A stretch of DNA of 64,000 bases from Ahaetulla prasina (GCF_028640845.1 NC_080546.1:81045757-81109756), one strand, 5' to 3'; shown: positions 1 through 11,400, counted from the first letter of the stretch. Notes: generated by a model not told the origin, from the letters alone. Numbers and translations: made by a program.

Positions 1-308
1 TTTCCAGAAGATCGTTATACATTTATGAATAAACAGAGGTTTTGCAGCTCAGATGCAGTTCTAATTTTGCATTCATAACCTCTACCATAAAAAAATATAT
101 TTTTGCACAATATATTAAAAAAATAAAAACAAGCGTCCCTTCTTTTTGTGACTTGTAATTTCCACATTTCTTTCTTCCAAGAAACAGTTAGCAACTTTAC
201 TCAATCACACATATTAGCACTGTCTTTTTTCCCCTTCCGCTGACCGTTCCCAAATTCCGTCTATTCATTCATAGCAGGCTGAATTTTAAACCAAGTTAAA
301 TGAAGTAG
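1..308. other. unassigned 5' flank
   Basis: AT-rich sequence with no coding potential and no repeat I recognise. It is far upstream of the NIPAL1 promoter. Confidence 0.5.
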
Positions 309-680
309 AGGTAGCCCTCAATTTACAATAGTTCGTTTAGTGACCGTTTGAAGTTAAAATGGCACCGGGGAAAAAAATGACGGATTTTCACACCTATGAC
401 CGCATCCCCAGGGTCACATGATCAAAATTCAGATACCCGGCAACTGACTCACAGTGTCCCAGGGTCACGTGATCACCTTTTTGTGACCTTCTGACAAGCA
501 AAGTCAATGGGGAAGCCAGATTCACTTAACAACCGTGTTGTTAACTTAACAACCGCAGCGATCCACTTAACAACGGTGGCAAGAAAAGTCGTAAAAATGG
601 GACAAAACACACTTCACGACTGTCTCTCTCAGCCACAGAAATCTTGGGCTCAGCTGTGGTCGTAAGTCGAGGATTACATA
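309..680 (+). mobile_element. inverted-repeat element, GTAGTCCTCG family, copy 1
   Basis: It begins with a degenerate ggtagccctcaatttac end and closes with gtcgtaagtcgaggattac, its near reverse complement. The interior (cagtgtcccagggtcacgtg, tcacttaacaaccg) is shared with copies near 3.1, 34.0, 37.6, 41.0, 52.7 and 59.2 kb. There is no coding capacity. The terminal inverted repeats suggest a non-autonomous DNA transposon; the superfamily is not determined. Confidence 0.7.
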
Positions 681-1120
681 TAAACCGTAAACACCAACCT
701 TGTTTCTTCCTCTGCGCTGTAATAAATCCAAAGCGATCATGAAATCTTCAATCTTCCATTGAAGAATAAACCTATAATAAAGTAGCTGGGGGTAAAATAA
801 ATGAGCTGTCGCGGAGAAAGGATTCCAATATCGCTGTTGGCGATACAATGGAATTAGGCTGCAGCCCCGCTTACCTTGGAAATGTAATCTGCAAATGTAA
901 TGAAAGAAATCCTTTAAGTCCCCATACCACGGCAACCACACACATAATGGGAATTAGGAATCAAATAAGGGCCAATAAAATAAACCTATAATAAATATTG
1001 ACGTCAGGTTTGGAAATGTCCTCCAAATCCAGATTGTGGCTGAAATACGTGAGTGACAGTCACACATTTTCAGAAGGGAGAGGTAAGTTCTTTCGTTGAA
1101 ATCTTACTGTACTTTTAAAG

Positions 1121-1269
1121 CAGGGGTCTCCAACCTTGGTCCCTTTGAGACTTGTGGACTTCAACTCCCAGAATTCCTCAGCCAGCTTTGCTTTGCTGGC
1201 TTTGCTGGCTGACGGACTCTGGGAGCTGGAGTCCACAAGTCTTAAAGGGACCAAGGTTGGAGACCCCTG
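1121..1269. mobile_element. fold-back hAT-type element (GGGGTCTCCAACC palindrome), copy 1
   Basis: The two arms are nearly perfect reverse complements (caggggtctccaaccttgg ... ccaaggttggagacccctg), leaving only a short loop rich in tttgctggc. The arms cover almost the whole element, so either strand folds into a long hairpin. The flanks ttttaaag and ctttaaac look like a degraded 8-bp target duplication. Better copies occur near 26.0, 50.1 and 56.0 kb. Confidence 0.8.
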
Positions 1270-1336
1270 CTTTAAACACAGGACAAACTCAGATTTTTTT
1301 ACTGGTTTTTTTCTCTCCTTTTATAGAGGAATATAC

Positions 1337-1776
1337 CGTATTTTTCAGACTATCTGGGCTATAAGATAAGGGGGCGTGCACAACCGCACCAGCGTGTCTA
1401 CCGTCCCTGTCCTGCTGTTCCCAATTATATGTAATCATTCTGTGTGTTTATGGCTATGTTTTGCCTATTTTTATTTATTTATAAGATGCACATTCGCTTT
1501 AGAGGAGGAAAACAAGAAAAAAAAAACTGCCTCAGCTTCCGCCGTCTGTTCACTGCAGCAGGTTCGCCACAGTCCGGACCATTTACCGCCGCTGCGGCCC
1601 GTTCACCGCTGCCTGTTTGCCACAGCCCCTTTCGCCACCATTGTGGCTCGTTTGGGCGATAGATGGCGGCGATTCCTGCCACCTAGAACAGCTGATCGGC
1701 GCCGCACCAACCTCCCTCCCCCCTACTACTTTTCACTGGGTGGGGGGGAAGTGTGTCTTACAGTCTGAAAAATACG
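1337..1776. mobile_element. inverted-repeat element, CCGTATTTTTC family, with LINE-tail fragment inside
   Basis: The ends accgtatttttcagact and cagtctgaaaaatacggg are inverted copies of each other. The same terminal sequence bounds elements at 53.1-54.1 kb and 60.9-61.4 kb. Near 1370-1432 there is a short match to the 3' end of the LINE at 9.2-10.1 kb (accagcgtgtctaccgtcc). The rest is GC-rich non-coding sequence. Confidence 0.6.
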
Positions 1777-1800
1777 GGTACTTCTTGTTGCTATTTCAAG

Positions 1801-2380
1801 CAGCACCTCTATAACTGTCTGATTCGGTTCTGCAACCCAACAAGAAAAATACAGACTTCAGAGGATAATTAGAACTGCAGAAAAAATAATTGCTACCAAC
1901 CTGCCTTCCATTGAGGACCTGTATACTGCACGAATCAAGAAGAGGGCCGTGAAAATATTTGCAGATCCCTCGCATCCTGGACATAAACTGTTTCAACTCC
2001 TACCCTCAAAACGACGCTATAGAGCACTGCACACCAGAACAACTAGACACAAGAACAGTTTTTTCCCGAAGGCCATCACTCTGCTAAACAAATAATTCCC
2101 TCAACACTGTCAAACTATTTACTGAATCTGCACTACTATTAATCTTCTCATAGTTCCCATCATCAATCTCTTTCCATTTATGACTGTATGACTATAACTT
2201 GTTGCTGGCAATCCTTATGATTTATATTGATATATTGACCATCAATTATGTTGTAAATGTTGTACCTTGATGAACGTATCTTTTCTTTTATGTACGCTGA
2301 GAGCATATGCACCAAGACAAATTCCTTGTGTGTCCAATCACACTTGGCCAATAAAAATTCTATTCTATTCTAAAATTCAA
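1801..2380 (+). mobile_element. CR1/L3-type LINE 3' end with ATTCT tail
   Basis: A broken reading frame encodes a typical CR1-type ORF2 C-terminus (pieces such as LFQLLPSKRRYRALHTR and FFPKAITLLNK). A non-coding tail follows, containing the sequence tcacacttggccaataaaaa, and ends in ATTCT repeats. An opposite-strand relative lies at 47773-48002. I recall such 3' tails seeding AATAG microsatellites in snakes. Confidence 0.75.
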
Positions 2381-2390
2381 TTCTATTCTA

Positions 2391-2685
2391 CCTTGGCTCC
2401 CTAGGAGCAGCAATCCCAAGGACTGGAGGAAAAAGGAAAAATACCCAATTAGTGATAAAAAGAACTAACTTGAATGTCAGCAGAATGAGGCAATACTATT
2501 TTGGGCCCTGAAAATGTACATATTTTGCTCTCTTCTCAAATTCTCTCTCCATGAGGAATAATTGATATTTAAAATCATAACTCCCAGATGATTTGTGTAT
2601 TTCTGTCATTCCTTTTCAGACCAATGTTAACAGCAAAATAAGTCTACTGTCTATAAACAAATGCAGAAATGTCTAATTTCTGGAG

Positions 2686-2717
<32 letters not shown>

Positions 2718-3024
2718 ATTTACAATTTGAAATCTTAGATGGTTTGGAGAACAGCAGCACTGGGTCAGTTTTAATAGGCCATCTTTAATCTTGTCTCGTA
2801 TTTTGCTTAGTCAAGCATTTCCCAATTCCTTTCAATCCCATTAAGGCAATCCTTCTTACAAAGCCTTCCAAATCTTCTGAGGGAAAAAAAATTCTGGATA
2901 GTTCTTACAGTTTTATTCTGTACATTCCAGAAGCCTGGATTGATTCATACAACCCATTAATATGTATTTGTTTTCATTCTGGTTAAGCAACATAGTGGCC
3001 TGCTTCACCCAATCCACTATGTTA
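2391..3024. other. unassigned flank with GT microsatellite
   Basis: Apart from an (AT)n(GT)n microsatellite at about 2687-2718, this stretch shows no gene and no repeat family seen elsewhere in the window. Confidence 0.5.
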
Positions 3025-3373
3025 GGGGGTCTCCAACCTTGGCAACTTTAAGGCTTGTGGTCCCATTTTACGACTTTTCGTGCCGCAGTTGTTAAGTGAA
3101 TCACTGCAGTTGAGAAGGTTAGTAACCCAGTTTTTTAAGTGACTCTGGCTTCCCCATTGACTTGCATGATCTTGGTGATCACGTGACCTTGGGACACCGC
3201 AACGGTCATAAATATGAACCAGTTCCCAAGCATCGGGGATTTTGACCGGATAGTCATGGGGATGCTGCAAAGATTGTAATTGTGAAAACGGTCATTAAGT
3301 CACATTTTTCTGTGCCGTTGTAACCTTGAAGAGTCATTAAATAAACTGTTGTAAGTCGAAGATTACCTGTGCA
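3025..3373 (-). mobile_element. chimeric repeat: half fold-back element joined to GTAGTCCTCG-family element
   Basis: Positions 3025-3060 are one arm of the GGGGTCTCCAACC fold-back element. The sequence then switches to the GTAGTCCTCG family in reverse orientation (acgacttttcgtgccgcag ... gtaagtcgaagattacctg). Confidence 0.65.
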
Positions 3374-3442
3374 GAGTGACACCCTGTAACATATTCCATA
3401 CTCTCTATCATTTCGGTCTTCAAGGCTTCTAATCACCTAAGT

Positions 3443-4063
3443 CAGGGGTCCCCAACCTTTCGGACCTCAGGGACCACTAAATTCATAATTTTAAATCCCA
3501 TGGACTACTAATATGATCTGCTTAATGACCGGCTGGGTGGCTGTGGCTAGGTAGTCATGTGACTGGATGGCCATGACCAACTTGATGTCACTCATGTCGA
3601 GAGGTGCCTCGCCGGCCTCTACTCACCCCTCCCCTCCTACCCACTCCTACCCTGCCTGGCCGGGCTCCTTAGGGCCCCAACAGGAAGCAGTTGTTGGAGC
3701 TAAGGAGCCACCACGAGAAAGAGTTGGGAAAACAGCTCAGTTCAAATTGGATCTGACCGAGAAGGAGGCTCAGCAGAAGCACCTCACTGAGGACTACAAG
3801 CATAGGCTCTGCAAACAGAGGGAAGACCTGCAGGAGTGCAAGGCCAGGTACTGGTGCCTGGAGGCTCAGCGGGCTGAGATGGTCAGCCAGTTCCAGGCCA
3901 TGATGCAGTCCCACTAAAACAAGGCCCTCTGGCTCTTCACCACCAGTATCCTTCACCTGGAATGGAGTGGGAACGGAGATTTTGCAATATCCTTCCTCTG
4001 CCACATCCCTCAAGCCATGTCCACAGAACCGGTAGTAAAAAAATTTGGATTTCACCACTGATC
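3443..4063 (+). mobile_element. CAGGGGTCCCCAACC element carrying a coiled-coil coding fragment, copy 1
   Basis: It starts with caggggtccccaaccttt and a characteristic non-coding lead-in (gggaccactaaattcataa). From 3567 to 3917 there is a 116-codon open frame. Its C-terminal half (about 3715-3917) is charged and heptad-like (AQFKLDLTEKEAQQKHLTED, EAQRAEMVSQFQAMMQSH). The frame stops where it is fused to the tail of an ACCGGTAG hAT-type element (3941-4063). Related copies lie at 35236-35973 and 43795-44112. This looks like a host exon fragment captured by a transposon, not a gene at this locus. Confidence 0.6.
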
Positions 4064-4302
4064 TAGACTGCCATTTAACATTTACTGCCCCCACTGACTT
4101 TTATTTGGATTTCCTGGGTTCATATACTGCACATGGTTTATCTGTTCTGTATTAGCCTGTGATATACAGGAAGGACTGGAGAGGTTAGTGAGCTCTTCCA
4201 GTACCTGAGAACTAAAAGTAAAAAGTAAAAGTAACAGGAAGGAACAGTTTAGGAGTTAGGGTTCTTCATTTTCTTTGGGTTCCTTCAACCCTCTAGGCCA
4301 GG

Positions 4303-4806
4303 GGTAATCAACCTTTTTATACCTACAGCCCACTTTTGTATCTCTGTTAGTAGTAAAATTTTCTAACCGCCCAACGGTTCCACAGTAATGCACCGTGTAT
4401 CATCGTCTGCGCATGCCTCTCGTGAATTGGGTTGGGGGGGGCGCCGGCTACCAGCTCTGCTTGTCTGTTAGAGCTGGGTGGTGTGGGGGGAGATGCGTGA
4501 GCTATTCTGGGACGAGGCTCTTTTGTTTGCGGTCGCACTATAGTGCCATTTAGTTTCACTTACTAACGTGAACTAAACTTATGTGTGGGCGATACAAATA
4601 GTGTATTTTCAGAAATTTAAATTGTCACGGGGAATTTTATGAAAACCTAATGAAAATATTTTTAAATAATGCTATGAAAACTTTTTAAAAAGTCAATTAA
4701 ATTTAAAAAAAGGAAAGTGCTTCAGTATTGGACAAAACCTCTACCGCCCACCATGAAAGCTAGAACGCCCACTAGTGGGCGGTAGGGACCAGGTTGACTA
4801 CCACTG
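4303..4806. mobile_element. hAT-type non-autonomous element (CAGGGGTAATCAACC)
   Basis: The ends caggggtaatcaacctttt and ggaccaggttgactaccactg form imperfect inverted repeats. The interior is non-coding. Confidence 0.6.
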
Positions 4807-5532
4807 CTCTAGGCTAAACTACAACTGCGAGTGTATGATGTACAAAAATAGATATGTTTGTGTACTGGGTACAGCCTGGCACATACAGATAAGAAAGCAC
4901 TTAGTGAAGTTTTGCTAATATTCATGCTTATCTTACCATGATTTCAACGGTCCTGTCTGAATATGGAGCACTTCACACCTATCTTGTAATAATTGGAGTT
5001 TCTTGGTCGTTGTCAGGGTTTGTGATCTTGTAGGACGCTTCTACCAGATCATGGTGATTGGGGAATTCTGGGAGTTGACATTCACGCACATCTTCACATC
5101 GCCAAAGTTCAGAAACACTGGGCTAGACATGAACCTCGTTGTACAAGAGATGAGAGAGGGATCGGTAGCCTTCATGAAGTTTCTCTCCGGCAATCCATAG
5201 GAAGGCAGCTACTACGCTCAGCTCCATGTTGTGGTGCATACTCGTAGACTTGGGCTACTTCTGTAAACCATTATTTCAGATGGTTCAAAACAGCTTAGCA
5301 TGTTACACGTAGGAGAACGTCTGCAGTGCTTCAAAACTCAAATCTGAAAACTGCTTCAAAGGACGCCTGGGTTATCTGCAAATCTCAAAAACAACTCTTA
5401 TCGTTTCTTGAAACCATGTGAAACCAACCCTGAAATGCTTTAAAGAACAGCAGGCCGCATTTGCGTTCCGAAGCATCTTTTTCTTCAAAAGGTGGCATAA
5501 ACCTAGCTTGTTGTAACCATTGCTTTAAGGTA
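4807..5532. other. unassigned flank
   Basis: No supported gene or RNA. The open frame at 5003-5200 has no recognisable domain, and its upstream part contains a decayed fold-back arm. Confidence 0.45.
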
Positions 5533-5895
5533 GGGGTGTCAAACTCGATTTCATGAAGGGCCGCATCAGGGTTGTGTTTGATCTCAGGGGGCTGGGGTGA
5601 GTGTGGCCAGGGTGGGCAGGGCTAACGCAACATCTCTCGTATCAAGGGCGCCTGCGGTGGTCCGAGCGCTCTTCCAGGCAAAATGGACTCCTGAGCTCCG
5701 TTTTCGGCTGCGACGGCCTCCTACAACCCTCTGCCGGTGAAAACAGAGCTGGGGGGCCCCCTGCATGCTCCGTTTTCGCTGGGAGAAGCACTGTGGCCCA
5801 GCCCTTTGTTGTTTCCAGGGCGGGCCCACAGGCCAGATCTAAGCCCCCCATGGGCTGAATCCGGCCCCTGGGCCTTGAGTTGAACATCCCTGCTT
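5533..5895. mobile_element. hAT-type element (GGGGTGTCAAACTCG)
   Basis: The ends taggggtgtcaaactcgat and gccttgagttgaacatccctg are imperfect inverted repeats around a GC-rich, non-coding interior. Confidence 0.6.
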
Positions 5896-5919
5896 TAAAG
5901 CTAAGCCTGTGTACAAGGG

Positions 5920-6184
5920 AACTTCAGTAACAGAGTTGTTAATGCCTGGAATGCACTACCTGACTCCGTGGTCTCATCCCAAAATCCCCAAAACTTTAAC
6001 CTAAGACTGTCTACTGTTGACCTCACCCCATTCCTAAGAGGTCTGTAAGGGGCGTGCATAAGAGCACCAGCGTGCCTACCGTCCCTGTCCTAATGTTCCC
6101 TTTGGTTGTATTCACTTTGTGTGGTCATTTCATGCTTATACTTATATATATTGTTGTGTTTGACAAAATAAATAAATAAATAGA
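5920..6184 (+). mobile_element. LINE 3' end (CR1-like, GCATAAGAGCACCAACG tail)
   Basis: It has the same C-terminal coding remnant and tail as the LINE at 9.2-10.1 kb: NRVVN-like residues, then ttcctaagaggtctgtaagg, then a TATATA and AAATAAATA terminus. It is 5'-truncated. Confidence 0.75.
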
Positions 6185-6320
6185 ATAAACTTATTTTCTC
6201 TTATCCCAAGGGCCCTGCCAGGAGCCATACACATTTTGTTGTAGGCCTCTCTAGTCTTCCTTAAATTCAACAATCTGAAGTCAAAATGGCAATCATGATT
6301 GTATTTCAAAAATCAACACA

Positions 6321-6425
6321 GAAGCACGAAGCTGAAGCCTGAAGATGACGAATGAGACTTCGTCGAAACGTCGCCAAGACACTTCCAATTTTACGCGGGA
6401 GAAAATGCCAAAGTTCTATCCTACA
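6321..6425 (+). repeat. dispersed repeat with hammerhead-like core, copy 1
   Basis: It contains cctgaagatgacgaatgag followed by acttcgtcgaaacgtcgcc. The core reads CTGAAGA at 6339-6345. A 6-bp stem pairs 6347-6352 with 6359-6364 around a 6-base loop and is followed directly by GAAAC at 6365-6369. Copies occur at 16.7-17.25 kb and 50.9-51.06 kb. This resembles the CUGANGA / stem II / GAAA arrangement of hammerhead ribozymes carried by some retroelements such as Penelope-like elements. Catalytic activity is not implied. Confidence 0.5.
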
Positions 6426-6845
6426 GTGTTCAGATGGGTTTATGAGTTTCTGAGACCTAATTAATTGCTGTTTCCATGTTGCTCCCCAGAAGTTCCCAGT
6501 CGAGCACATTTCGGAGTCAAGTGTGTTTTTAATAATTTTTAATTATAGTGGGGGAAATGACTGGATTCACTAAACTGGGGAGGGGGATGCTAAACCACAA
6601 GGCATGAGTTTGGATGCCTGGGATTTGTGCATCTTAAATCTTCTAAACTATTTCCTTTATGAAGGGGATTAAGTTTCTTTAATTCCTTACCCCGCGTTTA
6701 TTCCCAAACATTCCTAGAGAAGGTAAGGAAGACGAACGGTAACATCCACCACCGCATCCTTTGCTGTACAACCGGAGACTTAACACACAAGGACTAAGGG
6801 ATCGGGCAGGATGAGGAAAGCAGTGGAGTTAAGATGAATCAAACA

Positions 6846-7290
6846 GAATAGCAGAATTGGAAGGGACCTTGGAGGTCTTCTAGTCCAACCCCCTGCTCAA
6901 GCAGGAGACCCTGTACCATTTTCGACAAAGGGGGTGACATAGTAGCAGTATTTAGGGGTGACGTGATAGCAGTATTTTAGTATTTGATGCGCTGCCACAA
7001 AGACGAGGGGGGTCAAATTATTCTCCAAAGCACCGGAAGGCAAGGCAAGAAATAATGGTTGGAAACTGATCAAAAGAGAGAAGCAATTTGGAATTAAGGA
7101 AAAAATTCCTAACACTGAGGACCATTAACCAGTGGAACAGCTTGCCTCCAGATATCGTGGGTGCTCAATCACCGGAGGTTTTTAAGAAGAGACTGGACAG
7201 TCACTTGCCTGAGATTGTATAGATTCTCCTGCTTGAGCAGGGGGCTGGACTAGAAGATCTCCAAGGTCCCTTCCAGCTCTATTTCTGTTT
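6846..7290 (+). mobile_element. CR1 LINE 3' end with 5' inversion
   Basis: The first ~85 bp (ggaagggaccttggagg ... ctgctcaagcagg) are the CR1 3' end in reverse. From about 6931 the sequence reads forward through the CR1 ORF2 C-terminus (WNSLPPDIVGAQSPEVFKKR) to the forward version of the same 3' end (ctgcttgagcagg). The inverted arrangement suits 5' inversion during target-primed reverse transcription. The tail runs straight into the ATTCT/ATTCC microsatellite. Confidence 0.8.
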
Positions 7291-7307
7291 CTATTATTTC
7301 TATTACA

Positions 7308-7966
7308 AATTCTTATTTCTATTCTATTCTATTCTATTCTATTCTATTCTATTCTATTCTATTCTATTCTATTCCTATTCCTATTCCTTTCTATTCCATT
7401 CTATTCCTATTCCTATTCCTTTCTATTCCATTCTATTACTGTTCCTTTCTTATTCCATTTCATTCTTATCCTTATCTATCCTATTCCTATTCCTATTCCT
7501 ATTCCATTCCATTCCATTCCATCCTTATCTATCCTATTCCTATTCCCATTCCATTCCATTCCATTCCATCCTTATCTATCCTATTCCTATTCCTATTCCT
7601 TTTCCTATTCTTATTCCATTCCATTCCATTCCATTCCATCCTTATCCTTATCTATCCTTATCTATCCTTATCCTATTCCTATTCCATTCCATCCCATCCC
7701 ATCCTTATCTATCCTATTCCATTCCATTTCATTCCATCCTATTCTGTTCCATTCCATCCTTATCCTTATCTATCCTTATCCTATTCTATTCCATTCCATT
7801 CCATTCCATTCTTATCCTTATCTATCCTATTCCATTCCATTCCAATCCAATCCATTATCCTTATCTATCCTATTTCTATTCCTATTCCATTCCATCCTTA
7901 TCCATCCTATTCCTATTCCTATTCCTATTCCTTATCCTATCCTATCCTATCCTATCCTATCCTATC
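7308..7966 (+). repeat. ATTCT/ATTCC/TATCC satellite-like microsatellite
   Basis: About 660 bp of 5-bp units, beginning with about twelve ATTCT repeats and drifting to ATTCC, CTTATCTATC and CCTAT variants. It starts at the CR1 tail and ends about 165 bp before the promoter CRE. Confidence 0.95.
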
Positions 7967-8132
7967 GTTGTCCAGTTATCTGAAACCCCCAACCCCCCCC
8001 CAACCCAAAAGACTCACATTCAGCCCAAACTCGGTTGCTTGGACTCGTTTCTGCAGCCAGATAATAAAGCGCCGCTTCTCCTCGGAAGGAACCCAGGTCA
8101 GGATGGAACGTTCAACCGATTCCTGGCCTTTA

Positions 8133-8140
8133 TGACGTCA
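8133..8140 (+). promoter_or_regulatory. full cAMP response element (TGACGTCA)
   Basis: This is a perfect palindromic CRE, 245 bp upstream of the NIPAL1 ATG and at the edge of the CpG-rich region. It is a likely CREB/ATF site; occupancy is inferred. Confidence 0.55.
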
Positions 8141-8227
8141 CAATGGGTGTGTGTATGTGTGTGAAAGAGCTAGAAAGAAGCGGGCCAGCACCGGAGGTCT
8201 CGCCGCGTCTCCCGCCCCTCGGCTGGG

Positions 8228-8232
8228 ATTGG
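8228..8232 (-). promoter_or_regulatory. inverted CCAAT box (ATTGG)
   Basis: ATTGG in the context gggattggtggcgcgg, about 155 bp upstream of the NIPAL1 ATG. This is a usual position for an NF-Y site in CpG-island promoters. Confidence 0.45.
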
Positions 8233-8384
8233 TGGCGCGGCGCGGCTCGCCGAGCGAGGAAGGCGGCTCCGAGCGCTGGGCTGCTGCGGTTCCCACGGGA
8301 GCGGGGAGGCTCTCGTTGTCCCGTTGAATCCGAGGGATCGTCCGTCCCTGGCGGGTGTCTGAGCTGCCCGAGCGCGGGGAGAAA

Positions 8385-8415
8385 ATGGTGTTGCTGCCCC
8401 AGTCCTGCAAGGAAG
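8385..8415 (+). CDS. NIPAL1: NIPAL1 coding exon 1
   Basis: Codes for [10 protein letters not shown] plus the first base of Gly11. The donor reads g|gtcagtgg. The short 5' coding exon inside the CpG island matches the gene's usual layout. Confidence 0.85.
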
Positions 8416-11400
8416 GTCAGTGGCTGCCTTTAATTTCTGCCCACCTGGGTCGCTGAGAAAGCTTCCGTGCGTCGTTGAGATGTGAGCAGCTTTGTGTAGC
8501 CGTTATCAGTAGTAGTAGTGCTACTACTACTACTAGTGCTACTACTAGTAGTGCTGCTACTACTACTAGTAGAGTCGCAAATAGAGAGGGATTAGCGAGG
8601 GGTGGTCCTCGGTTAGGAGGTAACACGCTTTGCGCGCTTGGGTTCCGCCAATTCTCCGCGTGGAAAGTTTCCCCGATCTTTGCGTCTTTTTAAAGAGCAG
8701 GTGGCGCCTCCGAACGCAACAGGTGAGAAGGCGGCGAAAGGCGGAACCCTAAGCGCTGCTGAACGGAGCGGCTTTCTTGCGAAAATCGCTACACGAAAAA
8801 AAATCAAATGCAAATGCAAATGGATTTCGTTTAAAGCTGGAGGGGGTTTGAAACCGGACCTTGGAAAGGGAGGGGGCAAGGATCTTTAGGATCTTGAGGA
8901 CCAAATCCGAAGCACAAACCCCCCAAAATAATCAATCAAAGCACAAAACCCACAAGATAATCAAAGTACAACCCCCCCAAGATAATCAATCAAACAAGGA
9001 GGAAGGGAGTGGTGAGAAGGAAGGGGGAACTCAATAACAAGGGAAGCCTGTAAAGAACTCGCATGCCTCTACTACACTAATGCTCAAAGTATGAGGAATA
9101 AGCAGGGTGAACCTGACCTCCTAGTGCAGGAGGGCAGGTAAGATATAGTTGCCATGGCCGAAGGTAGGTAGAAACAAAACAGGTGCTAATGTTACTTTAT
9201 TTATTGATTTGATTTGTTTGTCAAACATGTACAAGGTAACCAGTATAGGTATGAACATAAACAATTGGCAACTCCAGATCTCAACCAACAAATGCTCTGT
9301 CTTACACACTGTCAAAAAAACTCAGAACACAAAATACATGCTGGACGGATACGACTTAACAGATCACCCCTCACTCTGTCAAGGACCTTGGAGTACTCAT
9401 CTCAAATGATCTAACTGCCAGAGCTCACTGTAACGGCATTGCTAAAAAAGCATTAAGAGTTGTTAATCTTGCATAATTTCTTCTCTGGTAATATTGAACT
9501 GCAAACTACAGCATACAAAACTTTTGCCATACCAATTCTTGAATACAGCTCATCTGTCTAGAACCCACACCACATATCGGACATTAATACAATTCAATGT
9601 GTCCAGAGATATTTCAAGAGAAGAGTCCTCCACTCCTCTGCTCGCAACAAAATACCTTATGCCACCAGACTCGAAATTTTGGGCTTAGACAACTTAGAAC
9701 TTTGCCGTCTTCAGTCTGACCTAAGCTTAGTACATAAAATCATCTGTTACAATGTCCTACCAGCCAATGAATACTTCAGCTTCAACCACAACAATACACG
9801 AGCACATAATAGATCCAAATTCATGGTAAACCGATCCAAACTAGACTGCAGAAAATACGACTTCAGTAACAGAGTGGTCAATTCCTGGAATGCACTACCT
9901 GACTGTGTGGTTTCTTCCCCAAATCCCCAAAACTTTAACCTTAAGACTGTCTACTGTAGACCTCACATCATTCCTAAGAGGTCTGTAAGGGGTGTGCATA
10001 AGCGCACCAACGTGCCTACCATCCCTGTCCTAATATTTTCTTTTATTTGTATCCTGTGGCAAGTTGACCATGATGAATTGGCCATGAGGAAAATACCAGA
10101 GAGCACCTTGAAATGAAGAAGACAATTACTTGAAGCCAGCATGGGTTTGTCAAAAACAGATCCTGCCAGACAAATCTTATTGCCTTCTATGTCAAAGTGA
10201 CTAAATTAATGGATAAGGGAAATGCTATGAGCATAGTTTACTATGGCATAGTAAAGCATTTCACAAGAGGGACACAGTGGCTCAGGGGCTAGGACGTTGA
10301 GCTTGTCGATCGAAAGGTTGGCAGCTCGGCGGTTCGAATCCCTAGTGTGTAACGAACGGGGTGAGCTCCTGTTACTTGTCCCAGCTTCTGCCAACCTAGC
10401 AGTTTTGAAAGCACGTAAAAATGCAAGTAGAAAAAATAGGGACCATCTTTAGTGGGAAGGTAACAGCGTTCCGTGTGCCTTTGGTGTTGAGTCATGCAGG
10501 CCACATGACCATGGAGACGTCTTCGGACAGCGCTGGCTCTTCGGCTTTGAAATGGAGATGAGCACCGCCCCCTAGAGTTGGCAACGACTAGCACGTATGT
10601 GCGAGGGGAACCTTTACCTTTACCTTAAGGCATTTGACAAAGTAGACCGCAGCCTACTTCTTGGCGGATAGAACAATGTGAAATAGACAGATGGATTTGC
10701 AACTAGCTGACCAAACATTCTCGGCAGGTTCTCCTCAATGGAACTACACCTACATGGACAAAAGCATGCAATGGGGTACCTGAAGGTTCTGCCTTAGGTG
10801 GGGAATTCTTGAATAACTTCATAAATGATTTAGATGAGGGGATAAAAGGGGAACACAACTACAAAAAAGATATTTGAATTAATGGTCATTAAGCAAGAAC
10901 TTATTTTCTTCCATCAGGTGCTGGGTGATATGGGATAGGTTTTTTAAAATTCCCCAGGATTGGTTTTCTGCCTGATGCACTGCAGTTTTGCAAGACAGCT
11001 GTACATCTTCTCAGTTGATCTGATGGAAAGAGATACAGGTTAATACAGATACAGATTAACAGAATTGGAAGGGACCTTCTAGGTCATCTAGTCCAACCCC
11101 CTGCCCAAGCAGGAGACTATATCATTTCTGAAAAATGGTAGTCCAACCTCTTCTTGAAAGCCTCCAGTGGTGAAGCTCCCACAACTTCCGAAGGAAACTT
11201 CTGTTCCACTGGTGCTCTCACTGTCAGAAAATTTATCCTTATTTCTAGGTTGAATCTCTCCTTGTTCAGATTTCATCCATTATTCCTGCTCTGGCCTTCG
11301 GGGGCTTTGGAAAATAGCTCTGTGGCAGCCCCTCAAATATTGGAAGGATGCTATCATGATGTTCTGTCCCTCTTTGCCTCCGTCCAAGCGATGGCTTAAT

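Larger units (their letters stand above)
8160..8420 (+). promoter_or_regulatory. NIPAL1 CpG-island promoter and first exon
   Basis: GC content and CpG density rise sharply here against an AT-rich background, as in vertebrate CpG-island promoters. A second CpG-rich stretch follows at about 8560-8790. The region contains an inverted CCAAT box and the first coding exon. No TATA box is evident; the transcription start is not determined. Confidence 0.75.

Noticed and set aside
3567..3917. A stand-alone coiled-coil gene
   Set aside because: The frame is inside a transposon-like unit, occurs in three broken copies, and ends by fusion to another repeat.
7308..7966. A CRISPR-like or telomeric array
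   Set aside because: It has simple 5-bp units without spacers and is not TTAGGG.
10269..10340. A functional tRNA gene
   Set aside because: A and B boxes are present, but the region continues into a SINE body repeated eight times; it does not fold as a complete tRNA.
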